DNA of 64,000 bases, taken from the NCBI GenBank assembly GCA_016182485.1, contig JACPGH010000003.1, forward strand, positions 86,033 to 150,032, written 5' to 3'. Positions 1 to 7,634 of this stretch are shown in pieces. The DNA is from Candidatus Kaiserbacteria bacterium (lineage in GTDB: Bacteria > Patescibacteria > Paceibacteria > UBA9973 > UBA2103). The number at the start of each line of letters is the position of its first letter. Within the stretch, counting starts at the first letter, position 1. The position numbers and the translations under genes were made by a program. The notes beneath the pieces are model-generated. The model was not told where the DNA came from, searched no databases, and saw only the letters and a list, made by a program, of their open reading frames with translations.

Positions 1-621
1 GGCGGCTTCGGCGAGAGCGGGATAGAAGGGAAGATCAGGGCCATTCAATACGCGCGCGAGCACAAAATCCCTTACTTCGGCCTCTGCTACGGGATGCAGC
101 TCATGGTGATCGAATATGCGCGCCATGTCCTCGGTTTGAAGCGCGCGCACACTACTGAAATCCAGAAAAATTCCGAAGATCCTATAGTAGACGTGATGCT
201 CGAGCAGAAGAAGCATTTAGCCGATAACAAGTACGGCGGCACCATGCGGCTCGGCTCCTATCCGGCCTACCTCAAGAAGGGGACGATGGCGCGCGCGGCG
301 TATAAGAAAGAGCTTATCGAAGAGCGACACCGCCATCGCTACGAGATCAATCCGGCCTATGTGAAAAAGCTCGAGGCGGCCGGCCTCGTCTTCTCCGGCA
401 CTTCACCGGACGGCGTACTCATGGAGATAGCGGAATTGCCGCGTGCGGAGCATCCCTTCATGCTCGGGACGCAATTCCACCCCGAGCTCCAGGCGCGCCC
501 GCTCGCGCCGCACCCGCTCTTCACAGAATTCCTGAAAGCGGCAGTCGCGCAGAAAAAGAAAAAGCATTTGGTATCAGCAGTCGTTAGGAAAGCTGTCGGG
601 AGACTTGCGAGAAAGAAATAA
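1..621 (+). CDS. pyrG: CTP synthase, C-terminal glutaminase part (5' end outside window)
   Basis: The first 206 codons in frame 1 encode the class I glutamine amidotransferase domain of CTP synthase, which hydrolyses glutamine and passes ammonia to the synthase domain that converts UTP to CTP. The nucleophile motif GLCYGMQ (Cys about residue 29 of the visible part) and the FHPE motif with the catalytic His and Glu (about 160-162) are present. The segments MRLGSYP and RHRYE-N between them are typical of this enzyme rather than of other amidotransferases. The synthase half lies upstream of the window. The C-terminus carries a short basic tail ending in RLARKK. purM follows 7 bases after the stop, so the two nucleotide genes may be co-transcribed. 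Confidence 0.93.
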   Translation, partial: GGFGESGIEGKIRAIQYAREHKIPYFGLCYGMQLMVIEYARHVLGLKRAHTTEIQKNSEDPIVDVMLEQKKHLADNKYGGTMRLGSYPAYLKKGTMARAAYKKELIEERHRHRYEINPAYVKKLEAAGLVFSGTSPDGVLMEIAELPRAEHPFMLGTQFHPELQARPLAPHPLFTEFLKAAVAQKKKKHLVSAVVRKAVGRLARKK

Positions 622-628
622 TCGTATC

Positions 629-1570
629 ATGTATGATCCCTCGAAGCCCTATAAGCGCAAGATACTCCGATTGAACAAAAGTACCTGGCAAACGCCGTAC
701 GTTTCGATACGCGCCGGCACCTACCCGGTCATTACTAAGAAATTCAAAGGTCCGGAAGTCCATCATTCCGATGGCATCGGAACAAAGGGCGTCTACCACT
801 GGCGCAAAAGAAGTTTCAAGAATGCGGTTATTGACGCGTTTGCAATGAACGCGAACGATATCGCGATGGCTGGAGCCATACCATACGGGCTCCAAGACCA
901 CATTGTCGTGCCAGAGGTGGGGGAGCGGGCTATATTGGAGATTATTCGAGCGCTTACCGCACTGTGCCGCAAATATAAGGTCGCGATCACGGGCGGCGAG
1001 ACATCCCATCATGACAATGTGGAGGCGCTTGATATCGGCATCGTTATGGCAAGCTTCCTTCCGAAGCCGCGAACCAATCGTTTTAAGCGCGGCGACGTTC
1101 TGATCGGTTTGGAAAGCTCCGGCCTTCATTCGAACGGCTTTACGAAAGTGCGCGGCCTATTCGGTAAGAATGAATGGCGCGCTGATTTTATCCGGCCGAC
1201 TAGCATCTATCTCGATACGATCCGCGGATTTCTCAAGAAATACGAGATACACGGCATGATGCATATCACCGGCGGGGCCTTCACGAAGCTCAAGGATTTG
1301 CTCAAAGACGCAGATGCCATTATAAGCCACCCGAGCAAACTTCAGCCCCACGCCATATTCCGCGAACTTTTCGAGCGGGGCGTTTCAGACAAGCAGATGT
1401 ACACGACCTTTAACTGTGGCATCGGTTTCGTGCTTTCAGTTCCCGAACGCGAAGCGGCAGAGATCATCATGAAAACAAGAAATGCGGCCGTGATCGGCAA
1501 GATAGTGTCAGGCAACGGCCTTGTTCGGATCCAATCGGCCTTCACGGGCAAGACAGTCATCATCTTGTGA
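629..1570 (+). CDS. purM: Phosphoribosylformylglycinamidine cyclo-ligase (AIR synthase)
   Basis: 313 residues, close to the family's usual 330-350. PurM uses ATP to close the imidazole ring of FGAM, giving AIR in purine synthesis. Seen in the sequence: the DGIGTK motif of the PurM/PurL/SelD ATP-binding fold near residue 48, then N-A-N-D-I, a GGETSHHDN segment near 130, and G-L-E-S-S-G-L-H-S-N-G near 165, all in family order. The N-terminus is short and lacks the usual opening Y-x-x-A-G-V-D-I segment, so this could be a diverged AIR-synthase-like paralogue. I chose ATG 629, which follows the purine-rich GAGAAAGAA. An in-frame TTG at 605 would overlap pyrG. Confidence 0.82.
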   Translation: MYDPSKPYKRKILRLNKSTWQTPYVSIRAGTYPVITKKFKGPEVHHSDGIGTKGVYHWRKRSFKNAVIDAFAMNANDIAMAGAIPYGLQDHIVVPEVGERAILEIIRALTALCRKYKVAITGGETSHHDNVEALDIGIVMASFLPKPRTNRFKRGDVLIGLESSGLHSNGFTKVRGLFGKNEWRADFIRPTSIYLDTIRGFLKKYEIHGMMHITGGAFTKLKDLLKDADAIISHPSKLQPHAIFRELFERGVSDKQMYTTFNCGIGFVLSVPEREAAEIIMKTRNAAVIGKIVSGNGLVRIQSAFTGKTVIIL

Positions 1571-1592
1571 TCGCTTATAATATGATGGACTT

Positions 1593-1942
1593 ATGGCACT
1601 CGAAGTAGAGGCAAAGTTCCTCCATATCGATCCGCAAGATATTTCGCAGAAGCTTGAGGCTAGAGGAGCAGAGTTTCTGGGGGAACAACTTTTCAGCTCG
1701 ACCACGTTCGATTTTCCCGGTTTTCCGCTCGATAAAAAGGCGGCTTGGATTCGGTTGCGCAAGGAGGGCGATAGAGTGAAGCTCGCATATAAACAGCGCC
1801 TCGCGCGGCTCAAGAGCTGGGAATTGAACCGGCGAACAAGCACATCTGTTCGGCCACGCAAGTGTATGAGCTCGCCGGCATCCGCGATAAGGATTTTATA
1901 AAGATGACGTTCTCCGAGTGGGTTCTGCGCGAACCTTCGTAA
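1593..1942 (+). pseudogene. CYTH-domain protein with internal out-of-frame deletion
   Basis: The first 70 or so codons from ATG 1593 read as a normal CYTH (adenylate cyclase class IV/thiamine triphosphatase) N-terminus with the EVEAKF start motif and the downstream segments IRLRKE and LAYKQR. Shortly afterwards, in the +1-shifted frame, a recognisable C-terminus appears (GIEPANKHICSATQVYEL, then GIRDKDF) that runs to the TAA at 1940. About 70 residues of the middle, including conserved acidic strands, are missing, and the two ends are out of frame. This looks like one deletion. An intact CYTH gene lies at 26930. A TATAAT box at 1576-1581 still precedes the start. Confidence 0.72.
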
Positions 1943-2363
1943 TCCTCGATACGTTCCTTACGGTGATCCAGGCGGACATCGCGCCGAAACCGGATTTGTC
2001 GATATCGAACGGCTTTACCGATCGCGAATTTTCTAAAAAGACAAGCAGACAGTATTTTTTATTCTTGAATCTCTCATAAAAACTCGAAAGACTTCTCCTC
2101 TCGAGCCCGTCTGCTTTGCCGTAAATTCTTAATATCTCTTTCACGCGCGCCGGTGTCAAGTCAGCAAATTGCAGCACTTTTTTGACCGTGCTTTTGAGAG
2201 TGATCGGTTCGCCGGAATTCTTGAAATAAACCGTATCTCCCGCTTTTATCCTATCCCACGGCGCGCAGCGCATGGCATACCACCTGGATTCTATCTTTTT
2301 CTCGCCTGATAGAATTTTTTCAGTAAGCCCCCAGGACTTACGCATGATCGCGATGTGTTTCAT
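1896..2363 (-). CDS. ASCH/PUA-like domain protein
   Basis: About 155 residues. The order MKHIAIMRKSW, then ILSGEKKIESRW, then GDTVYFKNSGEPI and a final G-A-M-S-A-W-I matches ASCH domains, small beta-barrels related to PUA that bind RNA or modified nucleotides. No specific substrate can be read from the sequence. The start is the second of two adjacent ATGs, because a TATCAT box on this strand (2372-2377) then sits 8 bases away. The last 15 residues run antisense into the end of the CYTH pseudogene and do not look like the family, so the original stop may have been lost when that neighbour decayed. Confidence 0.75.
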   Translation of the reverse strand: MKHIAIMRKSWGLTEKILSGEKKIESRWYAMRCAPWDRIKAGDTVYFKNSGEPITLKSTVKKVLQFADLTPARVKEILRIYGKADGLERRSLSSFYERFKNKKYCLLVFLENSRSVKPFDIDKSGFGAMSAWITVRNVSRITKVRAEPTRRTSSL

Positions 2364-2402
2364 CATCCCTTATGATAATCTGCTTTTATAGGCGAACATA
2401 CC

Positions 2403-2948
2403 ATGGAGAAATTCAGACGAGAGTCATATATGGGGAAAAATATTGAGCCGCTCGGCGAAGGGAGGGAAAAGGAAGTGTTCGTCTCGCCGAACGATCCCGA
2501 CAAGGTCGTGGGGATCATGAAAGAATCCGCAGAAAGCGCGGAAGAGGCGAAAGCGGAGTTTTATCTGACCAAGATATTGCATCTCCTGCATCCTGAGCTG
2601 GTGCCCGATATATCCGCACGAACGACGGAACCGAACGCCGTCGAGCGGGAGCGCGTGTTCGGAGGCGAGAGCACATTCAGGCAAAATGACGCCGTGAAAG
2701 ACGGGCTCTTTGCGCTCGGCGTAAAGCTCGACAGTAAGCCAAGCAACTATATCGCCGAAGCGGATAAGCCGGCGCGTTACGTGGATACCGTTAAAACCTG
2801 GCTTAGGAACGGGGAGCGCAATTACGACCCGGATAAGATCAGAGAAGCTGTCGCCGCGCTTCCCGAGCCGGATAGGGCGGGCGCGCTCGCATATCTGGCA
2901 AGGCTCGAGGCCCTGCACGCCGCGCGATTTCCTGCGGATACAGTATGA
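2403..2948 (+). CDS. Conserved hypothetical protein with kinase-like N-terminal loop
   Basis: 181 residues, no signal peptide or membrane segment. Near residue 15 there is a GEGREKEVF stretch followed by V-V-G-I-M-K, which resembles the Gly-rich loop and beta-3 lysine of small protein-kinase-like folds. The rest is acidic and helical and ends with a Leu/Ala-rich helix. No catalytic HxD or DFG-like motifs are visible, so enzymatic activity is doubtful. A second possible start is ATG 2430 (MGKNIEPL). It is divergent from the ASCH gene, and both promoters lie in the 40-base gap (GATAAT at 2374 on this strand). Confidence 0.6.
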   Translation: MEKFRRESYMGKNIEPLGEGREKEVFVSPNDPDKVVGIMKESAESAEEAKAEFYLTKILHLLHPELVPDISARTTEPNAVERERVFGGESTFRQNDAVKDGLFALGVKLDSKPSNYIAEADKPARYVDTVKTWLRNGERNYDPDKIREAVAALPEPDRAGALAYLARLEALHAARFPADTV

Positions 2949-2984
2949 AAAACGGAAAAAAGAAAAGCGGATATGTTGCACAGA

Positions 2985-3026
2985 CATATCAAAGATAATA
3001 GACGACCGTCGCGTATCTTTGATATG
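2985..3026. repeat. 13-bp perfect inverted repeat, dispersed palindrome copy 1
   Basis: CATATCAAAGATA at 2985-2997 is perfectly complementary to TATCTTTGATATG at 3014-3026. The 16-base loop contains GACG-AC-CGTC, itself self-complementary. A related element lies at 37730-37774 with the same left arm and a similar GACGGTCG loop. It sits 37 bases after the stop of the gene ending at 2948. It could act as a terminator stem or be a mobile palindrome; it has no T-run. Confidence 0.7.
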
Positions 3027-3068
3027 CAGTTTCCGGAAGTGGGGACTTAAAATATCCGTAAATTTGAA

Positions 3069-3093
3069 CCGCCCGCGCCGGAGGCGCGGGCGA
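3069..3093 (-). terminator. GC-rich hairpin after the 3107-3541 gene
   Basis: GCCCGCGCC / GGCGCGGGC, 9-bp arms with a 3-base loop, lies 14 bases past the stop of the minus-strand gene. The T-run on that strand is weak (GGTTCAAATTT), so efficient intrinsic termination is uncertain. Confidence 0.5.
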
Positions 3094-3106
3094 GTGAATC
3101 GGCCGG

Positions 3107-3541
3107 TCAGATCTTGTGCGGGCCGCCGAACGGCTGCGGCTGGTAATGCATCCCGAGCAACGGCAGAAGCACTTGCCGCCACTGGTCGATCGTGCCGTTC
3201 ACGCCGTTGATCTCGAGCTTGTCCGTCGGCCGTCCGGTCGGGTCCGCGTCGGGTCGGATCTCGAGCTTCGCGATGCAGCAGCCGCATCTGATGGTGATGC
3301 GCGGCGCGACGATACGACGCTGGCCTGTACGACGCGCCTTACGCCGCGTTACGCGCAACGCGGGTGCGTCGCTCAGGTGGTGGTCTTGGATCTTCTCGAC
3401 CCGCGGCTGCTTCTGACGCGCGGCCTTCTCATTGATCTCGTGTGCCCACTCAGACGCCCGGCGCACGATCTCTTCTCGAGACGGCTCCGGCAGCGGTCCC
3501 ATTACAAACGGGTTGCAGGGCATATTGTGGCCTTTTTTCAA
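3107..3541 (-). CDS. Small basic protein of unknown function with SD-led TTG start
   Basis: 144 residues from a TTG start. The only good ribosome binding site, AAAGGAGGT, ends 6 bases before TTG 3541, whereas the next ATG (3523) would be 24 bases away. The protein is hydrophilic, with an alpha-helical N-third containing EEIVRRASEWAHEINEKAARQ, a basic middle (TRRKARRTGQRR) and a C-third with IRCGCCIAKLEI followed by a GPTDKLEINGVNGTIDQWR-like segment. I do not recognise the family. It belongs to the set of AGGAGG-led, individually terminated genes seen here (37962, 40482, 40757, 54294), unlike its leaderless-looking neighbours. Confidence 0.6.
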   Translation of the reverse strand: MKKGHNMPCNPFVMGPLPEPSREEIVRRASEWAHEINEKAARQKQPRVEKIQDHHLSDAPALRVTRRKARRTGQRRIVAPRITIRCGCCIAKLEIRPDADPTGRPTDKLEINGVNGTIDQWRQVLLPLLGMHYQPQPFGGPHKI

Positions 3542-3632
3542 CTTGAAACCTCCTTTCAGGATGACTTCTGGCCGCAACATACTACAGTATGTGGCTGGCG
3601 GCAACGTCCTGACAGCTTGCTATACTTTACCT

Positions 3633-4700
3633 ATGCAGAGCGAACGGCTCCGGCCCTACTTCTTTCTCTCCCTACTTATCGGAGCGATTGCCTTGACCGC
3701 TCTCATATTCAGGCCGTTTCTCGAGCCTTTAGCGCTCGCGGCGGTTTTTGCCGTCGTTTTGCGGGAGCCCTGCAAAAGAATTTCCAAGCTGCTCGGCGAT
3801 TGGCCGAGCGTTGCCGCGCTCATTACGGTAGTAGCGAGCGTCCTCGTCATCCTTCTGCCGCTCGCGCTCATCGGCGCGCTCGTTGCCAACGAGGCGCGCG
3901 ATCTGTTCGTCTCGCTTGAGTCGCAGAGCGGGAGAAACGCCATCGCCGAGTTCTTTCTCCGGCTGAATGCGACTTATGGCGATCTCGTGCCAGGATTCGA
4001 GGACTTCTCTCGCACTGTGTCCGCGAATATCGATACGTACGCGAGAACGGCGCTCGAGTGGCTCGTGGAGCATGCGGGAGCGATATTCTCGGGAATTTCC
4101 GGATTCCTCCTTTCGCTCTTTATCTTCTTTATCGCGCTGTACTATCTTCTTAGAGACGGAACGCGGGTGCGCGAAGCTCTCGTCAAACTTTCGCCGCTCA
4201 CGGACAGCGAGGACGAAGCGATCCTCGAGCATCTCTCTCGCGCGGTCAATTCGGTCGTCAAAGGCAGTTTGATGATAGCGCTTATTCAGGGCGCGCTCGC
4301 CGGGGTCGGTTTCGCTCTTTTCGGCGTGCCGCACGCCGCGCTTTGGGGGACAGTGACGGCGGTCGCCGCGCTTGTTCCCGGCATAGGGACCGCTCTCGTC
4401 TTCTTGCCCGCCGTCGCCTTCCTTTTCATTACCGGTTCGACCATTCCTGCGGTCGGACTGCTTGTCTGGGGGACGTTCGCAGTCGGACTTATTGATAACC
4501 TGCTCGGCCCGAGGCTCATCGGGCGAGGGATGCGGCTGCACCCGCTCCTCATCCTGCTCGCGGTCCTGGGCGGCATACTTTTCTTCGGCCCGGTCGGCGT
4601 CTTGCTCGGCCCTCTGTCGCTCAGCCTTCTTTTCGCTCTTCTCACTATCTATGCCGGCGATTCGAAGGAGGATTCCGGATCCGTTTCGAATAGCGGTTGA
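3633..4700 (+). CDS. AI-2E family transporter/permease
   Basis: 355 residues with about eight hydrophobic segments: two at the N-terminus (residues 8-50), one near 62-85, a soluble central part (about 90-150) and a cluster of helices to residue 345. The pattern of a central soluble region, FFIALYYLLRDG near 175, and late G-x-x-PGIGTALVFLP and DNLLGPRLIG segments is that of the AI-2E (PerM/TqsA) family. Substrates vary in the family (autoinducer-2 exporters, ion antiporters), so none is assigned. The ATG follows TATACT (3621-3626) by only 6 bases. A longer reading frame upstream exists but is antisense to the SD-led gene and was not used. Confidence 0.87.
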   Translation: MQSERLRPYFFLSLLIGAIALTALIFRPFLEPLALAAVFAVVLREPCKRISKLLGDWPSVAALITVVASVLVILLPLALIGALVANEARDLFVSLESQSGRNAIAEFFLRLNATYGDLVPGFEDFSRTVSANIDTYARTALEWLVEHAGAIFSGISGFLLSLFIFFIALYYLLRDGTRVREALVKLSPLTDSEDEAILEHLSRAVNSVVKGSLMIALIQGALAGVGFALFGVPHAALWGTVTAVAALVPGIGTALVFLPAVAFLFITGSTIPAVGLLVWGTFAVGLIDNLLGPRLIGRGMRLHPLLILLAVLGGILFFGPVGVLLGPLSLSLLFALLTIYAGDSKEDSGSVSNSG

Positions 4701-4759
4701 TTGCGCGCTTGTCGGCTGTTTCAAGCGATATACTGAAGTAATAACAGCGCTATTATTAT

Positions 4760-4981
4760 ATGGACAAAAAATCACTGCTCATCCTAGCCGCCGCGCTCGT
4801 GCTAGTGCTGGTCGTCGCGGGCGCCTGGTATTTCTTCAGAACGCCGGAGACGCCGCCAGAGACGGCGGCGACACCGCCAGTTCAGTATGGAACGGAAAAC
4901 CCGCTTGAGAAGGCGCCGGACGTGAGCCCGACCGCCAAGACGAATCCTTTTACCAAAGTGAAGACTAATCCGTTCGAATAA
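4760..4981 (+). CDS. Small single-pass membrane protein
   Basis: 73 residues. A Lys-containing N-terminus is followed by one hydrophobic helix (about residues 6-26, Leu/Val/Ala rich, ending in WYFF) and a Pro/Thr-rich, otherwise featureless outer part. This is an N-in, C-out anchor or an uncleaved signal. No family is recognised. The N-terminal pattern (Lys, ILxxAL, WYFFR) resembles the anchor of the Gmad2-type protein at 29703. It is followed 9 bases later by the Cys-repeat surface protein and may be co-expressed with it. Confidence 0.65.
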   Translation: MDKKSLLILAAALVLVLVVAGAWYFFRTPETPPETAATPPVQYGTENPLEKAPDVSPTAKTNPFTKVKTNPFE

Positions 4982-4990
4982 TCCTCCGCC

Positions 4991-6640
4991 ATGACTACCA
5001 AATATCTGAATACCGCGCTGGTTCTCGGCGCTTTCGTGTTCGCGCTTTCCGGGCTTGCCGCAAGAGCGCAGGTCAACGAAGCTGCCATTCAGTTTCCCGT
5101 CGCGGAGCTCGGCGGTTGCGGCAGCAAGGAGGAATGCAAGACCTATTGCGACGAGCCGGCGAACATGGAAGCCTGCATCGCGTTCGCCGAGAAGAATAAT
5201 CTGATGCCGCAAGAGGAGGTCCAGATGGCCAAAAAATTCATCGCCGCGGGCGCGAAGGGGCCGGGCGGCTGTACGGGCAAGGATTCCTGCGAATCGTATT
5301 GCAACGATACGAGCCACATCGACGCCTGCATCTCTTTTGCAGAAGAAGCGGGCATGATGGCTCCGGACGAGCTCGCCGAGGCGAAGAAGGTGCAGGCCGC
5401 GATCAGGAACGGAGTCACGCCGCCGCCCTGCGGCGGGAAGAAAGCCTGCGATTCGTACTGCAGGGAGCCTCAGAACATGCCGGTGTGCATCACATTCGCC
5501 AAACAGGCGGGGCTCATGAGCGAGGAAGAGGCCGCGAACGCGGATAAAATGCTTGTGGCGATAAAGAACGGGGCGAAGCCGCCCGCCTGCGGCGGCAAAG
5601 AAGAGTGCGACGCGTACTGCTCTCAAGAAGAAAACTTCAATGAGTGCGTGGAGTTCGGCAGAGCGGCGGGCTTCATGTCTGAAAAAGATTACGAGATGGC
5701 CAAGAAAACGGGCGGGAAGGGACCGGGCGGCTGTCGCAGAGAAGAATGCGAGACTTTTTGTGAGAATCCGGAAAATCAAGAAATCTGCTTCAGCTTCGCC
5801 AAAGAGCACGGGCTCATATCAGAGGAAGATATGAAGAGAATGGAAGAGGGAGACAAAGGATTTCGCGAGAGCATTTCTAACGCGCCGCCCGAGGTAGCCG
5901 CGTGTCTTAAAGAAAAGCTCGGAGAAGAAAAGGCATCGCAGATCATGAGCGGCTCGGTGCGGCCGTCGCAGGAGATCGGCGAAACGATGAAAGCCTGCTT
6001 CGAACAAGTCATGAGCCAGCGACCGCAAGGCGAGCAGGGGATGCAAAGAGGCCCCGAGGGGCAGATGCCGCCGCAAGGATCCGGCGAAGACAGACCAATG
6101 CCGCCCGAAGGTTATCAGGGACAAATGCCTCCGGAGGGATACCGAGGCCAAATGCCGCCCGAGGGGTATCAGAGACCTCCGGAAGGCACAATGCCCCCCG
6201 AAGGGTATCGGCCGCCGGAAGGAATGACTGGGCCGATGCCGTACGATGGCCAGCGTCCGCCGGAAGGCTATCAAGGCCAAATGCCGCCAGAGGGATACCA
6301 AGGTCAAATGCCGCCAGAGGGCTACCAGATGCCTCCGCAAGAGGGTACGATGCCTCCGCCGACAACTGAATCCAGCTCGTCTGGCGGCGGCGAATCAAGT
6401 GGCGCGACAGCTCCCGCGCTTCCGGCCTCCGAGGCCGGAACCCCGACCGATAGCGGAGGGGCCGCACCTGCGCCGGCACTTCCGGCCTCCGAGGCCGGAA
6501 CCCCGACCGATAGCGGAGGGGCTGCTCCGGCCCCCGCCCCGACCGATAGCGGAGGGGCCGCCCCAGAAACAAGCCTCCTCTCGCCGAGCTCTCTCATGGC
6601 CGCGGCCATCAACTTCTTCCGCCCCCTTTTCGTGAGATAA
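4991..6640 (+). CDS. Secreted Cys-repeat protein with Pro-rich PPEGY tail
   Basis: 549 residues. A signal peptide (residues 1-27, cleavage after A-R-A) leads into five tandem units of about 40-45 residues with the pattern GGC-x-G-K-xx-C-xx-YC, then C about 9-10 residues later, then a helix ending E-E-x-x-A-K-K. Each unit has four cysteines, suggesting two disulfides or a metal site. Residues 340-455 are low-complexity MPPEGYQGQ-type repeats rich in Pro, Tyr and Gln, and residues 470-525 repeat ALPASEAGTPTDSGGAAP. The C-terminus is hydrophobic (MAAAINFFRPLFV). It is probably a surface or adhesion protein; the function is unknown. The Pro-rich tail is encoded by near-identical DNA repeats and should vary in length between strains. 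Confidence 0.8.
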   Translation: MTTKYLNTALVLGAFVFALSGLAARAQVNEAAIQFPVAELGGCGSKEECKTYCDEPANMEACIAFAEKNNLMPQEEVQMAKKFIAAGAKGPGGCTGKDSCESYCNDTSHIDACISFAEEAGMMAPDELAEAKKVQAAIRNGVTPPPCGGKKACDSYCREPQNMPVCITFAKQAGLMSEEEAANADKMLVAIKNGAKPPACGGKEECDAYCSQEENFNECVEFGRAAGFMSEKDYEMAKKTGGKGPGGCRREECETFCENPENQEICFSFAKEHGLISEEDMKRMEEGDKGFRESISNAPPEVAACLKEKLGEEKASQIMSGSVRPSQEIGETMKACFEQVMSQRPQGEQGMQRGPEGQMPPQGSGEDRPMPPEGYQGQMPPEGYRGQMPPEGYQRPPEGTMPPEGYRPPEGMTGPMPYDGQRPPEGYQGQMPPEGYQGQMPPEGYQMPPQEGTMPPPTTESSSSGGGESSGATAPALPASEAGTPTDSGGAAPAPALPASEAGTPTDSGGAAPAPAPTDSGGAAPETSLLSPSSLMAAAINFFRPLFVR

Positions 6641-6693
6641 ATCGAGCGCTCCGGCATTGAATTAACGCGCCCGATGGCGTATTCTCTGCCTAT

Positions 6694-6763
6694 TGCCGGC
6701 TCGTCTAAAGGTAGGACACATTCCTCTGGAGAATGTTATTGGGGTTCGAATCCCTGGCCGGCA
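6694..6763 (+). tRNA. tRNA-Gln (anticodon CTG)
   Basis: Folds as a cloverleaf: acceptor TGCCGGC (6694-6700) pairs with GCCGGCA (6757-6763); D arm GTCT/GGAC; anticodon stem CATTC/GAATG around loop CTCTGGA, giving anticodon CTG (reads CAG); T arm with loop TTCGAAT and stem TGGGG/CCCTG containing one G-T pair. CCA is not encoded. A tandem repeat starts directly after it. Confidence 0.9.
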
Positions 6764-6767
6764 GCAA

Positions 6768-6975
6768 GGAGCGAAGCGACGCAGTCCTGAGGAGTCTTCG
6801 ACGAAGGGCATAGTGAGCGAAGCGACGCAGTCCTGAGGAGTCTTCGACGAAGGGCATAGTGAGCGAAGCGGACGAAGGGCATAGTGAGCGAAGCGACGCA
6901 GTCCTGAGGAGTCTTCGACGAAGGGCATAGTGAGCGAAGCGACGCAGTCCTGAGGAGTCTTCGACGAAGGGCGAG
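6768..6975. repeat. Tandem repeat, 46-bp unit, four full copies plus one partial
   Basis: The unit begins AGCGAAGCGACGCAGTCCTG and ends GACGAAGGGCATAGTG. Four full units and one shortened unit (AGCGAAGCGGACGAAGGGCATAGTG) are arranged head to tail directly after tRNA-Gln. Units contain short self-complementary pieces such as TCTTCGACGAAG. There are no spacers of unique sequence between units, so this is not a CRISPR array. Long minus-strand reading frames over it are artefacts of the repeat. Confidence 0.9.
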
Positions 6976-7013
6976 TCTGAGCGTAGGTTAGAATAACCGA
7001 AGCCAAAGGGCGT

Positions 7014-7256
7014 ATGTATTTTGTCTATATCCTTGAATGCAAGAATGGTTCGTTGTACACGGGAATAACTACCGATGTCGCGAGGCGTTTTAAAGAGCAT
7101 TCCTCGGGCAGCGGCGGGCACTACACTAAATCACAGGAAGTCTCGCAGATAATCTACACCGAACAGCATCCGGATCGATCTTCAGCTTTAAAACGCGAAG
7201 CACAAATCAAGGGCTGGCGCCGCGAAAAGAAGCTGGCTCTGATAAAATCTAGCTAA
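7014..7256 (+). CDS. GIY-YIG nuclease family protein (UPF0213-like)
   Basis: 80 residues, a single stand-alone GIY-YIG domain. Visible motifs are YFVYILECKNGSLYTG near the N-terminus (the Y-V-Y and Y-T-G equivalents of GIY-YIG), R-R-F-x-E-H near 30 and ALKREAQIKGW near 63, the usual order for this small family. The role is not established; members are assumed to be structure-specific DNA endonucleases. The catalytic Arg and Glu positions look intact. A paralogue is at 44815. It probably shares a transcript with the MazG-like gene 6 bases downstream. Confidence 0.88.
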   Translation: MYFVYILECKNGSLYTGITTDVARRFKEHSSGSGGHYTKSQEVSQIIYTEQHPDRSSALKREAQIKGWRREKKLALIKSS

Positions 7257-7262
7257 AAAGCC

Positions 7263-7580
7263 ATGAACGATATACAGGAATTGACGAAGAAATGCAGGCA
7301 GGTAATGGACAAATATCAGATAGATTTTCCCGATGTAAAAATTGATCGAGATTACTTGCCATTCAAAATAGCAGAGGAGTTTGGAGAGCTGACGCAAACG
7401 TATCTAATGCTCACCGATCGCGGACGGCAGAAGGGCAAGTCCAAAGAACAAATACAAGAAATGATGCGGGATGAATTCGCGGACATGTTCGCATATCTTC
7501 TGCTTTTTGCGGAGGATGAAGGAATCGATCCGGCAGAAGCGCTGGAAAAGAAGTGGTTTAAATATATCGAGAAAGCGTGA
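7263..7580 (+). CDS. MazG-like nucleotide pyrophosphohydrolase
   Basis: 105 residues, all helical. The metal-binding pattern of MazG/PRA-PH-type all-alpha NTP pyrophosphatases is visible: I-A-E-E-F-G-E-L near residue 36-43 (E-E-x-x-E) and D-E-F-A-D-M-F-A-Y near 70-78 (E-x-x-D). Such enzymes hydrolyse (d)NTPs, often damaged ones, to NMP and pyrophosphate. It is single-domain and short, so it could be a house-cleaning enzyme; the exact substrate is not readable. Confidence 0.78.
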   Translation: MNDIQELTKKCRQVMDKYQIDFPDVKIDRDYLPFKIAEEFGELTQTYLMLTDRGRQKGKSKEQIQEMMRDEFADMFAYLLLFAEDEGIDPAEALEKKWFKYIEKA

Positions 7581-7634
7581 TTCATATGAATGAAGTTATC
7601 GTAGTGAACGAAAAAGACGAGGTCACAATAAACT

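Noticed and set aside
2424..3287. 287-codon minus-strand frame
   Set aside because: Spans a gene, a palindrome and another gene without family motifs; Arg-rich shadow.
3432..3632. 67-residue N-terminal extension of the permease
   Set aside because: It is antisense to an SD-led gene, while TATACT lies 6 bases before ATG 3633.
3729..4775. 348-codon minus-strand frame, very Glu/Arg rich
   Set aside because: It is antisense to the AI-2E permease and its composition is that of a shadow of a hydrophobic protein.
4802..5809. 335-codon minus-strand frame
   Set aside because: Antisense shadow of the Cys-repeat protein; the plus frame has a signal peptide and regular repeats.
6768..6975. Possible CRISPR array
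   Set aside because: Units are contiguous with no unique spacers and no cas genes nearby; Cas4-like motif at 14.7 kb belongs to a DUF2779 protein.
6662..7121. Long minus-strand reading frames with repeated peptide motifs over the tRNA-Gln region
   Set aside because: They are produced by the 46-bp tandem repeat and cross the tRNA; no start signals.
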